A stretch of DNA of 6,569 bases. Origin: an uncultured Burkholderiales bacterium (GTDB lineage Bacteria > Pseudomonadota > Gammaproteobacteria > Burkholderiales > Burkholderiaceae_C). The first letter of the stretch is position 1. Each line of letters opens with the position of its first letter. Under the pieces are notes generated by a model that saw only the letters and a program-made list of their open reading frames with translations, made no database searches and was not told the DNA's origin. Where the stretch lies: assembly GCA_903856875.1 (NCBI GenBank), contig CAIODE010000516.1, positions 1-6,569 of the forward strand, given 5' to 3'. The translations under genes and the position numbers were made by a program. Positions 1 to 6,569 of this stretch are shown piece by piece.

Positions 1-721
1 ATTGAATTTCCATGGCTTTTTGAATGTTGCCCGCCATGGCGGCAACGCACAGCTCATGCATCAAACGCGGTGCCACATTGGCTGTCACACTGACGTTGCC
101 TTTGCCGCCGCAGAGCATCAGAGCCACAGCGCTTGGATCATCACCCGAATAGACGGCAAATTCTTTGGGCAAATCGCGAATGAGCCACTGCGCGCGTTCA
201 ATGTTGCCAGTGGCTTCCTTGATGCCCACAATGCCAGGCACTAGTGCCAAACGCAAAACAGTTTCGTGCTGCATATCGGCCACAGACCGGCCTGGCACGT
301 TGTACAAAATGACTGGCAAATCGGGCACCGCTTCCGCGATGGCCTTGAAGTGCTGGTAAAGGCCTTCTTGAGTTGGCTTGTTGTAATAGGGCACAACTTG
401 CAATTGGCAATCGGCGCCAACGCTTTTGGCAAACTTGGCCAACTCGATGGCTTCAGCGGTGGAATTGGCGCCACAACCGGCCATGATGGGCACGCGGCCT
501 TTGGCTTGTTCAACCGACACTCGAATGATTTCACGGTGTTCGTCAACATTGACAGTGGGCGACTCGCCAGTGGTGCCCACCACGCCAATGCAATCGCTGC
601 CTTCGGCGATGTGCCAATCGATCAGTTTTCGCAGGCTGGCGTAATCGACAGATCCGTCCTCCAACATGGGAGTGACCAAGGCGGGAATGCTGCCGGTAAT
701 GGGTTGAAAAGTTTTCGTCAT
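1..721 (-). CDS. dapA: 4-hydroxy-tetrahydrodipicolinate synthase, C-terminus cut off by window edge
   Basis: This cytoplasmic class I aldolase condenses pyruvate with aspartate semialdehyde, the first committed step of the diaminopimelate/lysine pathway. The minus frame reads 240 codons without a stop. Homologues have about 290 residues, so roughly 50 are missing at the left edge. Seen in the sequence: the GTTGES loop (residues 49-54, catalytic T50), PYYN with Y113, YNVPGR with Y140 and substrate-binding R145, and GIKEATG with Schiff-base lysine K168. The [11 protein letters not shown] segment follows at 205-215. The catalytic set matches E. coli T44, Y107, Y133, R138 and K161. At the lysine allosteric site, H62, N86, E90 and Y112 match E. 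coli H56, N80, E84 and Y106, while P55 and V59 replace A49 and H53. ATG at 721 is chosen because the frame closes upstream at 752-754 with no other usual start. No clear Shine-Dalgarno site precedes it. It lies 30 bases after the methyltransferase stop and is probably cotranscribed with it. Confidence 0.96.
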   Translation of the reverse strand, partial: MTKTFQPITGSIPALVTPMLEDGSVDYASLRKLIDWHIAEGSDCIGVVGTTGESPTVNVDEHREIIRVSVEQAKGRVPIMAGCGANSTAEAIELAKFAKSVGADCQLQVVPYYNKPTQEGLYQHFKAIAEAVPDLPVILYNVPGRSVADMQHETVLRLALVPGIVGIKEATGNIERAQWLIRDLPKEFAVYSGDDPSAVALMLCGGKGNVSVTANVAPRLMHELCVAAMAGNIQKAMEIQ

Positions 722-751
722 GGCGAATGAAATGGTCGACAGATAAGCATT

Positions 752-1294
752 CTAACGACTGCTAAGGCAAAACGGACGCGCCAAATCATTGACTTGGTGA
801 ACGGCCACGATTCTCTGAACAAATTTAGCGGGTGAATCCCAAAACCCATCTTGGTAAGCAATGATACGAAGCGATGCGCAGGTCTGCAGCAGTTCGCCGG
901 GTTGGAGTAAAAAGTCGGGCCTTGATGGTTTGCCAATTTTTTCGTGACCTTTTGCGAAGGTCTCGTAAATGAGAAGACCTTCTGGCGCCAGGCATTCCAG
1001 AATGCGAGGCATGAGGGGTCGCCACAAGTAATTGGTGACCACCACCACATCAAAGGTCTTGCCGCTTAGAGGCCAAGGGCCGGCTTCCATGTCGGCTTCG
1101 ATCACTTGCCCGTAGCCACTGGCAAGGGCCAAGGCCTCGGCCGACCGGTCCACACCCGTGCAATCGTGTCCTCGGCCCTGAAAATGCTTCATGTGCCTGC
1201 CTGCGCCACAAGCCAGATCCAAAACCTGACTTTGGGGCTTGGCCAAGTGGGCCCATCGCTGAACCCAAAGGGAAGGGTCTTCTGTGCCGTGCAT
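752..1294 (-). CDS. Class I SAM-dependent methyltransferase, substrate unknown
   Basis: This 180-residue cytoplasmic protein has a Rossmann-fold methyltransferase domain and little else. Motif I is VLDLACGAGRH (24-34), the SAM-binding glycine loop. D49 in GVDRS ends strand 2 and should hold the SAM ribose. D68 in the EADME stretch is the adenine-side acidic residue. DVVVVTNYL (82-90) is motif IV. The later YETFAKG...GKPSRPDFLLQPGELL region resembles TehB-like and related small methyltransferases, but the acceptor cannot be told from sequence. There is no signal peptide or membrane segment. The ATG is supported by AGGAG at 1308-1304, nine bases upstream. The frame stays open to a stop at 1364-1366 but offers no ATG, GTG or TTG in between. 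It is the first gene of a probable unit with dapA and is divergent from parE. Class assignment is firm; tellurite detoxification or any other specific role would be a guess. Confidence 0.9.
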   Translation of the reverse strand: MHGTEDPSLWVQRWAHLAKPQSQVLDLACGAGRHMKHFQGRGHDCTGVDRSAEALALASGYGQVIEADMEAGPWPLSGKTFDVVVVTNYLWRPLMPRILECLAPEGLLIYETFAKGHEKIGKPSRPDFLLQPGELLQTCASLRIIAYQDGFWDSPAKFVQRIVAVHQVNDLARPFCLSSR

Positions 1295-1303
1295 TTGACA
1301 ATA

Positions 1304-1308
1304 CTCCT
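1304..1308 (-). promoter_or_regulatory. Shine-Dalgarno site of the methyltransferase
   Basis: The minus strand reads AGGAG nine bases before ATG at 1294, a strong anti-16S match at usable spacing. It decides the start. It is the only clear Shine-Dalgarno site among the four gene starts whose upstream sequence is visible: dapA, parE and parC lack one. Confidence 0.8.
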
Positions 1309-1400
1309 GGTGAATCTCATGCGCTGGGAAGCGAGTAGCCCCGAATGATGCCCGATTGTGAAGTCAAATACTTGGTTGAACTGTAAATTTATCCAGTGGT

Positions 1401-1421
1401 TTGTAGGAATTCACACTACAA
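1401..1421. promoter_or_regulatory. Operator-like inverted repeat before parE
   Basis: TTGTAG (1401-1406) and CTACAA (1416-1421) are perfect inverted half-sites separated by nine bases, so their centres are 15 bases apart. The right half-site overlaps the presumed -10 box of parE (1417-1422), the classic position for repressor binding. It could act as an operator for parE-parC. The short arms and long loop make an RNA hairpin less likely, and the sequence probably lies upstream of the transcript. A 6-bp dyad can also arise by chance, and no regulator is recognised. Confidence 0.35.
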
Positions 1422-1422
1422 T
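1417..1422 (+). promoter_or_regulatory. Possible -10 box of parE-parC, implying a leaderless mRNA
   Basis: TACAAT differs from TATAAT at one position and ends eight bases before the parE ATG. The usual -10 to start-site spacing would place transcription initiation within about two bases of, or exactly on, the A of that ATG (1431). No convincing -35 hexamer is found 15-19 bases upstream, which lowers confidence. The missing Shine-Dalgarno site before parE fits this arrangement. Confidence 0.4.
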
Positions 1423-1430
1423 CTGCGCCC

Positions 1431-3413
1431 ATGGCCACACCTACCTTTGCAAAATCATCTCCTGAATATGGCGAAAGCTCGATTCGAGTCCTTAAAGGCT
1501 TAGAGCCCGTCAAGCAACGCCCGGGCATGTACACCCGAACTGACAACCCGTTGCACGTCATTCAAGAGGTGCTCGACAACGCGGCTGACGAAGCGTTGGC
1601 GGGTCACGGCAAAAAAATCAAAGTCACCCTTCATGCCGATGGCTCGGTCAGCATTGAAGATGACGGTCGCGGCATTCCATTCGGGCTGCACCCTGAAGAG
1701 AAAGCGCCTGTCATTGAGTTGGTCTTTACGCGTTTGCATGCGGGCGGCAAATTCGACAAGGGCAGTGGCGGCGCCTACAGTTTTTCAGGCGGCCTGCATG
1801 GCGTGGGTGTGAGTGTGACCAATGCTTTGGCCAAACGTTTGGAAGCCATCAGCTACCGAGAAGGTCAAGTGGCCGCCTTGGCGTTTTCCGGTGGCGATGT
1901 GATTGAACAACTCGTCACCCGCAAAGCAGCAGAGGGCGATCGCAAGCAAGGCACCACGGTGCGGGTGTGGCCAGATGCCAAGTATTTTGAATCGAGTGTT
2001 TTGCCCATGACCGAGCTCACGCATTTGCTGCGAAGCAAGGCGGTGCTCATGCCAGGCGTCACAGTCACTTTGTTGAACGAAAAAACCAAAGAAACCCAAA
2101 CTTGGCAATACAAAGCCGGGCTGCGCGATTACCTCATGCAAACTTTGAATGGCGATCCCGTCATTCCTTTGTTCGAAAATGAAGGGTTTGCAGACAGCAA
2201 CCACGACAGCTTTGCAGAAGGTGAAGGCGCCAGTTGGGCCGTTGCGTTTACGGAAGATGGCCAGCCTGTTCGCGAAAGCTATGTCAACCTCATTCCCACC
2301 ACTGCAGGTGGCACGCACGACAGTGGTTTGCGCGATGGTTTGTTCACGGCGGTCAAGAGCTTCATTGAACTGCACAGCTTGCTGCCAAAGGGCGTCAAGC
2401 TCATGCCCGAAGACGTGTTTGCGCGAGCCAGTTTTGTGTTGTCTGCCAAGGTGCTCGACCCGCAATTTCAAGGTCAAATCAAAGAACGTTTGAACTCACG
2501 CGATGCCGTGCGTTTGGTGTCTAGCTTTGTTCGCCCAAGCCTAGAGTTGTGGCTGAACGAGCATGTGGAATACGGCAAGAAGTTGGCTGAGTTGGCCATC
2601 AAAGCCGCGCAGCATCGTCAAAAGGCAGGACAAAAAGTAGAGAAGCGCAAGAGTTCAGGCGTGGCGGTGTTGCCCGGCAAACTGACAGATTGTGAAAGCA
2701 AAGACATTGCACACAACGAAGTGTTTTTGGTCGAGGGTGACTCGGCAGGTGGCAGCGCCAAGATGGGCCGCGACAAAGAGTGTCAAGCCATTCTGCCTTT
2801 GCGCGGCAAGGTACTTAACACATGGGAAGTCGATCGCGATCGCTTGTTTGCCAACAACGAAATTCACGACATCTCGGTGGCCATCGGGGTCGATCCACAT
2901 GGCCCCAACGACTCGCCCGATTTGTCGGGTTTGCGTTACGGCAAGATCTGCATCTTGAGCGATGCCGACGTAGACGGATCGCACATTCAAGTTTTGCTCT
3001 TAACCCTGTTTTTCCGCCACTTTCCCAAGCTCATTGAAACGGGCAATGTGTATGTGGCGCGTCCGCCCTTGTTCCGTGTGGATGCGCCTGCTCGCGGCAA
3101 AAAACCAGCTGCCAAAATGTATGCCCTTGACGATGGCGAGTTGCAAAGTATCTTAGACAAACTGCGCAAAGACGGCGTGCGCGAAGGCGCATGGAGCATC
3201 AGCCGATTCAAAGGTTTGGGTGAGATGAATGCAGAGCAATTGTGGGAAACCACACTGAACCCTGACACACGTCGTTTGTTGCCAGTTCAACTCGGCACAT
3301 TGGACTTTGCACAAACCGAAAGTTTGATCACCCAATTGATGGGCAAAGGCGAAGCTGCAGCTCGCCGAGAACTGATGGAATTGCACGGTGATGACATTGA
3401 AGTCGACATCTGA
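1431..3413 (+). CDS. parE: DNA topoisomerase IV subunit B
   Basis: ParE is the ATPase and TOPRIM subunit of topoisomerase IV, which passes one duplex through another to decatenate chromosomes and relax supercoils. The protein has 660 residues, typical of ParE; proteobacterial GyrB is near 800. The GHKL ATPase domain lies at about 17-235. It shows E46 (general base) and N50 in QEVLDNAADEA, the adenine-pocket DDGRGIP (77-83), and the GGLHGVG lid (120-126). The transducer domain (about 240-410) has QIK at 349-351 where QTK is usual; K351, the ATP-contacting lysine, is kept. TOPRIM has E435 in VEGDSAGGSA and the metal-binding D511, D513 and D515 in DADVDGSH. FKGLGEMN (593-600) is the C-terminal family signature. 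The start is well fixed: a stop lies at 1404-1406 and no start codon occurs between it and ATG 1431. No Shine-Dalgarno site precedes it. parC follows after 25 bases, and this pairing supports ParE over GyrB. Confidence 0.97.
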   Translation: MATPTFAKSSPEYGESSIRVLKGLEPVKQRPGMYTRTDNPLHVIQEVLDNAADEALAGHGKKIKVTLHADGSVSIEDDGRGIPFGLHPEEKAPVIELVFTRLHAGGKFDKGSGGAYSFSGGLHGVGVSVTNALAKRLEAISYREGQVAALAFSGGDVIEQLVTRKAAEGDRKQGTTVRVWPDAKYFESSVLPMTELTHLLRSKAVLMPGVTVTLLNEKTKETQTWQYKAGLRDYLMQTLNGDPVIPLFENEGFADSNHDSFAEGEGASWAVAFTEDGQPVRESYVNLIPTTAGGTHDSGLRDGLFTAVKSFIELHSLLPKGVKLMPEDVFARASFVLSAKVLDPQFQGQIKERLNSRDAVRLVSSFVRPSLELWLNEHVEYGKKLAELAIKAAQHRQKAGQKVEKRKSSGVAVLPGKLTDCESKDIAHNEVFLVEGDSAGGSAKMGRDKECQAILPLRGKVLNTWEVDRDRLFANNEIHDISVAIGVDPHGPNDSPDLSGLRYGKICILSDADVDGSHIQVLLLTLFFRHFPKLIETGNVYVARPPLFRVDAPARGKKPAAKMYALDDGELQSILDKLRKDGVREGAWSISRFKGLGEMNAEQLWETTLNPDTRRLLPVQLGTLDFAQTESLITQLMGKGEAAARRELMELHGDDIEVDI

Positions 3414-3438
3414 AGCAAAGATTTAAATTGAACTGACC

Positions 3439-5808
3439 ATGAACGATCAACCCACCTTAGACCTTCAAAACAGCGAGTCCGATGACTCGCTGAATTTGGC
3501 CACCTATGCGCAGCGCGCCTACCTTGAATATGCATTGAGCGTGGTCAAGGGCCGAGCCTTGCCCGATGTGTGCGATGGTCAAAAACCTGTGCAACGGCGC
3601 ATTTTGTATTCCATGTCTCGCATGGGCTTGGGCTTCTCGGGTGCGACGGGCGCCAAGCCTGTTAAAAGTGCTCGCGTGGTGGGCGATGTGTTGGGCCGCT
3701 TCCATCCGCATGGCGACCAAGCTGCTTACGATGCGCTTGTTCGCATGGCGCAAGACTTTAGCCAGCGCTACCCGCTGATTGATGGGCAAGGTAACTTTGG
3801 CAGTCGCGATGGCGATGGCGCTGCGGCCATGCGATACACTGAAGCACGCCTCTCCAAAATCACCACCTTGTTGTTGGATGAGATTGACCAAGGCACCGTC
3901 GATTTCATACCCAACTACGATGGCTCGACAGAAGAGCCGCGGCAGTTGCCAGCCCGTTTGCCCTTTGTGTTGATGAACGGTGCCAGTGGCATTGCGGTGG
4001 GTTTGGCCACTGAAATTCCAAGTCACAATTTGCGTGAAGTGGCCGATGCGTGCGTGGCACTCATCAAGTCACCCAAACTTACCAACGAAGAATTGTTTGC
4101 CTTGGTACCAGGCCCCGACTATCCAGGCGGTGGCCAAATCATCAGCCCTGCATCCGATATTGCAGATGCCTATCGCACAGGTCGTGGTTCGTTGAAGGTT
4201 CGTGCCCGTTGGAAAATTGAAGACATGGCGCGCGGCCAATGGCAATTGGTGGTCACTGAATTGCCCATTGGCGTGAGTTCGCAAAAAGTGTTGGAAGAAA
4301 TTGAAGAGCTTACCAATCCCAAAGTGAAGGCTGGTAAGAAGGCATTGAGTGCAGACCAAATGCAACTCAAGGCCAGCGTCTTGTCCTTGCTTGACGTGGT
4401 GCGCGATGAGTCCAGCAAAGATGCAGCAGTGCGTTTGGTGTTCGAGCCTAAAACCAGCCGCATTGAACAACAAGAATTGATCACGGCATTGCTAGCGCAC
4501 ACCAGCTTGGAAACATCGTCTCCCATCAACATGACCTCGGTCGGCATTGATGGCAAACCGGTGCAAAAGTCATTGCGCCAAATGCTGCTTGAGTGGATTA
4601 CATTCCGCCAACAAACCATTGTGCGGCGTTCTGAGCATCGCTTGGGCAAGGTGATGGATCGCATCCACATTTTGGAAGGCCGACAACTGGTTTTACTCAA
4701 CATTGACGAAGTGATTGCCATCATTCGCCAAAGCGATGAGCCGAAGCAGGCCTTGATGGCGCGTTTTAAACTGAGCGAACGCCAAGCCGAAGACATTCTT
4801 GACATTCGCCTGCGCCAATTGGCCAGATTGGAAGGTATCAAGATTGAGCAAGAGTTGAAGGAGTTGCGAACCGAGCAAACACAGCTCGAAGAAATTTTGG
4901 CCAACCCTTCAGCGCTTAAACGCTTGATGGTGAAAGAGATTGAGCAAGATGCCAAAGCATTTGCCGATCCACGTCGCACGCTCATTCAAGAAGAGAAGAA
5001 GGCCGTGGCCGAAGTGAAAGTGGTGGACGAACCTGTGACGGTGGTGGTGTCGCAAAAAGGCTGGGTCCGTGCACGCCAAGGTCATGGACATGATGCTAGC
5101 AGTTTTGCATTCAAGGCGGGTGACGGTTTGTATGGCACCTATGAGTGCCGCACGGTCGATACGCTGCTTGCCTTTGGCACAGCCCAAAAAGGCAGTGGCC
5201 GTGTTTACTCAGTGCCGGTAGCTTCTTTGCCTGGTGCGCGTGGTGATGGCCAGCCTGTGACCACGCTCATTGAATTGGAAGCCGGCACTCAAATTGCCCA
5301 TTACTTTGCAGGACCTGCAAACGCCACGCTCTTGCTTTCAAGTTCAGGCGGCTATGGTTTTATGGCCACGGTTGACAACATGATTTCGCGTCAAAAAGGC
5401 GGCAAAGCTTTTCTCACCGTGGGCGAGGGCGAATCGGTGTGTGCGCCATCGCATGCGTCGGGTTCAAACGCTACGCCACAACCTGGCGCGTCTTCAATGC
5501 CTGCGGCAACGCATGTAGCTTGCGCTTCCACAGGCGGCCGCATTCTGACATTTGAAATCAGTGAACTCAAGCTGATGGAGAAGGGTGGTCGCGGTTTGAT
5601 GTTGCTCGATTTGGAAGCCAAAGATGCCTTGGCTGGCGCAGCTGCCTACACCCGCAGCGTGAAGCTGACGGGTATTGGCCGCGGTGGCAAAGACCGTGAA
5701 GAGACGCTAGAAATTAGAAGCTTGAACAATGCCCGGGCGGCCAGAGCGCGCAAAGGTAAGGCTGCTGATTTGGGCTTCAAGCCCACTCAAATTTCACGCG
5801 TTGAATAA
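3439..5808 (+). CDS. parC: DNA topoisomerase IV subunit A
   Basis: ParC cuts and rejoins the gate DNA in topoisomerase IV. The protein has 789 residues against 752 in E. coli. The winged-helix/tower region (about 30-370) holds the active site: R132 and catalytic Y133 in [10 protein letters not shown], and DNA-bending I185 in GASGIAVG. The quinolone-determining stretch [10 protein letters not shown] has Q94 and D98 where E. coli has S80 and E84. The coiled-coil dimer arm spans about 385-495. From about 530 to the end lies the beta-pinwheel DNA-wrapping domain, including a GyrA-box-like RQKGGKAF (651-658). A Ser/Ala/Pro-rich loop at about 668-696 looks longer than usual and may account for some of the extra length. 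The tail has a basic [12 protein letters not shown] stretch. The start lies 25 bases after the parE stop with no clear Shine-Dalgarno site, so coupling to parE translation is likely. GyrA is the alternative, but the parE neighbour and the degenerate GyrA box favour ParC. Confidence 0.97.
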   Translation: MNDQPTLDLQNSESDDSLNLATYAQRAYLEYALSVVKGRALPDVCDGQKPVQRRILYSMSRMGLGFSGATGAKPVKSARVVGDVLGRFHPHGDQAAYDALVRMAQDFSQRYPLIDGQGNFGSRDGDGAAAMRYTEARLSKITTLLLDEIDQGTVDFIPNYDGSTEEPRQLPARLPFVLMNGASGIAVGLATEIPSHNLREVADACVALIKSPKLTNEELFALVPGPDYPGGGQIISPASDIADAYRTGRGSLKVRARWKIEDMARGQWQLVVTELPIGVSSQKVLEEIEELTNPKVKAGKKALSADQMQLKASVLSLLDVVRDESSKDAAVRLVFEPKTSRIEQQELITALLAHTSLETSSPINMTSVGIDGKPVQKSLRQMLLEWITFRQQTIVRRSEHRLGKVMDRIHILEGRQLVLLNIDEVIAIIRQSDEPKQALMARFKLSERQAEDILDIRLRQLARLEGIKIEQELKELRTEQTQLEEILANPSALKRLMVKEIEQDAKAFADPRRTLIQEEKKAVAEVKVVDEPVTVVVSQKGWVRARQGHGHDASSFAFKAGDGLYGTYECRTVDTLLAFGTAQKGSGRVYSVPVASLPGARGDGQPVTTLIELEAGTQIAHYFAGPANATLLLSSSGGYGFMATVDNMISRQKGGKAFLTVGEGESVCAPSHASGSNATPQPGASSMPAATHVACASTGGRILTFEISELKLMEKGGRGLMLLDLEAKDALAGAAAYTRSVKLTGIGRGGKDREETLEIRSLNNARAARARKGKAADLGFKPTQISRVE
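3471..3492 (+). repeat. Perfect 9-bp hairpin in the first codons of parC
   Basis: CAGCGAGTC (3471-3479) and GACTCGCTG (3484-3492) are exact reverse complements around a CGAT tetraloop, covering parC codons 11-18. Six of nine pairs are G-C. No U-tract follows, so it is not an intrinsic terminator. It could modulate parC initiation or mRNA decay inside the parE-parC transcript, or it may be a by-product of the Ser/Asp codons. Confidence 0.6.
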
Positions 5809-5833
5809 AGCATTGTTCTCATTTTGATACACC

Positions 5834-5865
5834 AGCAAGGCACCTGATGAGGTGCTTTGCTTTTT
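5834..5865 (+). terminator. Rho-independent terminator of parE-parC
   Basis: AGCAAGGCACCT (5834-5845) pairs with AGGTGCTTTGCT (5850-5861) over 12 base pairs with one G-U wobble and a GATG tetraloop. A T-run ends at 5865. It begins 25 bases after the parC stop, in a 70-base gap before the convergent response regulator gene. On the minus strand the hairpin is preceded by an A/T-rich stretch but not followed by a T-run, so it should stop parC transcripts far better than those of the convergent gene. Confidence 0.9.
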
Positions 5866-5878
5866 CAAAAATGATTCA

Positions 5879-6568
5879 CTATCGTTTGGGTGCGAAATGC
5901 ATGCGTGGCACAAACTGGTAAGTTGAACGCCAGCAAGTTGCCAAAAGTTCCTCCGGCCCATTTCTGTGAGTTAACTTTTTGCGGAGTCTTGAAACGCAAA
6001 CTTGCAAGCGCTTGTTGTTGTAAAAATCTGAGAGACCCCAGATGGCCATTTCCAAGGCATCGCTGCGCAATGCTTGTTCGGGTGCCATGGCCAATTGAGT
6101 GAGCAAAACGGTTTCCATGGCGGTCAGTCCAATGGCGTTGTTGGTCGGGCCAGTGAGCAATGCCCGCACCGGATCGATGGTCCATCCGGTTTTGAGAGTT
6201 CTGGGAAGCCTTGCCGCCAGTCGTTCAATGATGGCAATTAATTCACTGGGGTTGAAGGGTTTGCTAATGCAGACGTCAGCGCCAGCAGCAATGGCGGCTA
6301 TGCGCTCTTGTGGTTCGGTGGCCGGGGCAATCATGACAACCCGAATTTCTGGGTGTTTGGCCAACTTGGCCGCATAGGTCAGACTTTGCTCACCCAGTGT
6401 CAGGGCATCTAAAACCACAACATCACTGATTTGGTAGGCGTTTTGTGCGGACAAGTCTTCTGCGTCAAGGTAGTGATGGCCTTGAATGCCAGCAGTTTGC
6501 AGGTGAGCAAGGACCTGTTCCGCCAAAGTAGAGTCTTGTTCGACGAAGCTGACGCAGAGTGGTTTCAT
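5879..6568 (-). CDS. OmpR-type response regulator with an atypical receiver
   Basis: This is a predicted DNA-binding regulator of 229 residues. Residues 1 to about 115 form a receiver domain: E10, phosphoacceptor D54 in VVVLDAL, and K103 in the SKPF loop are present. Q11 stands where the second metal-binding acid (CheY D13) is normal, A81 replaces the conserved Thr/Ser (CheY T87), and C100 replaces the switch aromatic (PhoB Y102). The proline expected a few residues after D54 is absent. Residues from about 128 form an OmpR/PhoB winged helix with IGLTAMETVLL, AIWG, the recognition-helix stretch RLQVCVSRLRKKL and a terminal TYQFV hairpin. ATG 6568 gives a normal receiver start (MKPLCVSFVEQD), but only one base lies upstream, so its Shine-Dalgarno site, promoter and any longer N-terminus are unseen. 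No histidine kinase is in the window. It is convergent with parC, so the two are probably not coregulated. Family is firm; target genes are unknown. Confidence 0.87.
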   Translation of the reverse strand: MKPLCVSFVEQDSTLAEQVLAHLQTAGIQGHHYLDAEDLSAQNAYQISDVVVLDALTLGEQSLTYAAKLAKHPEIRVVMIAPATEPQERIAAIAAGADVCISKPFNPSELIAIIERLAARLPRTLKTGWTIDPVRALLTGPTNNAIGLTAMETVLLTQLAMAPEQALRSDALEMAIWGLSDFYNNKRLQVCVSRLRKKLTHRNGPEELLATCWRSTYQFVPRMHFAPKR

Positions 6569-6569
6569 G

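Noticed and set aside
266..730. 154-codon plus-strand open frame across dapA
   Set aside because: The opposite strand encodes every DapA catalytic motif, so this frame is the complement of a real gene.
1362..1367. TTGACT on the minus strand as a -35 box for the methyltransferase
   Set aside because: Spacings of 15-18 bases lead only to GC-rich hexamers with no -10 resemblance. CACAAT at 1360-1355 likewise has no -35 partner, so the methyltransferase promoter is left uncalled.
1785..2477. 230-codon minus-strand open frame inside parE
   Set aside because: It is antisense to the conserved ATPase/transducer region and the translation is rich in His, Gln and Phe with no recognisable domain. It is a shadow frame.
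2831..2842. 12-bp palindrome CGATCGCGATCG in parE, with a second GCGATCGC at 1936-1943
   Set aside because: Each falls on Asp-Arg codons inside the conserved reading frame. Two copies are too few to suggest a genome-wide repeat of the HIP1 type.
3457..4026. 189-codon minus-strand open frame over the start of parC
   Set aside because: It is antisense to the ParC active-site region, has no family resemblance and no plausible ribosome site.
4170..4985. 271-codon minus-strand open frame inside parC
   Set aside because: It lies wholly antisense to well-conserved ParC codons and its Ser/Arg-rich product resembles no family. It reads as a shadow of ParC codon bias.
5834..5861. The parC terminator as a bidirectional terminator also serving the convergent regulator gene
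   Set aside because: Read on the minus strand, the stem is followed by GGTGTATC, not a T-run, so intrinsic termination in that direction is not supported.

Overview
The window carries ordinary housekeeping DNA from a betaproteobacterium. The protein sequences read like the order Burkholderiales, and the family Comamonadaceae is the best guess: the dapA - methyltransferase // parE-parC layout, the ParC gate sequence and the moderate GC content all fit. This placement rests on remembered family resemblance, not on a search, and the genus is not decided.

Layout from left to right. Positions 1-1294 (minus strand) hold a two-gene unit: a small class I SAM-dependent methyltransferase of unknown substrate, then dapA (lysine/diaminopimelate synthesis), which runs off the left edge. 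A 136-base divergent intergenic region (1295-1430) separates this unit from parE-parC on the plus strand. It holds a good Shine-Dalgarno site for the methyltransferase, a -10-like box immediately before parE, and a 6-bp inverted repeat overlapping that box. parE (1431-3413) and parC (3439-5808) lie 25 bases apart and encode both subunits of topoisomerase IV, so they are very likely one operon. A strong intrinsic terminator (5834-5865) closes it. A convergent minus-strand gene (5879-6568) encodes an OmpR-type response regulator whose receiver has lost several activation residues. Its start codon lies one base from the right edge.

ParE supplies the ATPase and TOPRIM parts and ParC the cleavage tyrosine and DNA-wrapping domain. 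Together they decatenate daughter chromosomes. DapA and the methyltransferase have no evident functional link to topoisomerase IV beyond sharing the divergent intergenic region.

I found no mobile element, CRISPR array, RNA gene or new multi-gene system. The points most worth a second look are the degenerate receiver, the apparently leaderless start of parE with its operator-like dyad, the glutamine at the quinolone-determining serine position of ParC, and a perfect hairpin in the first codons of parC.
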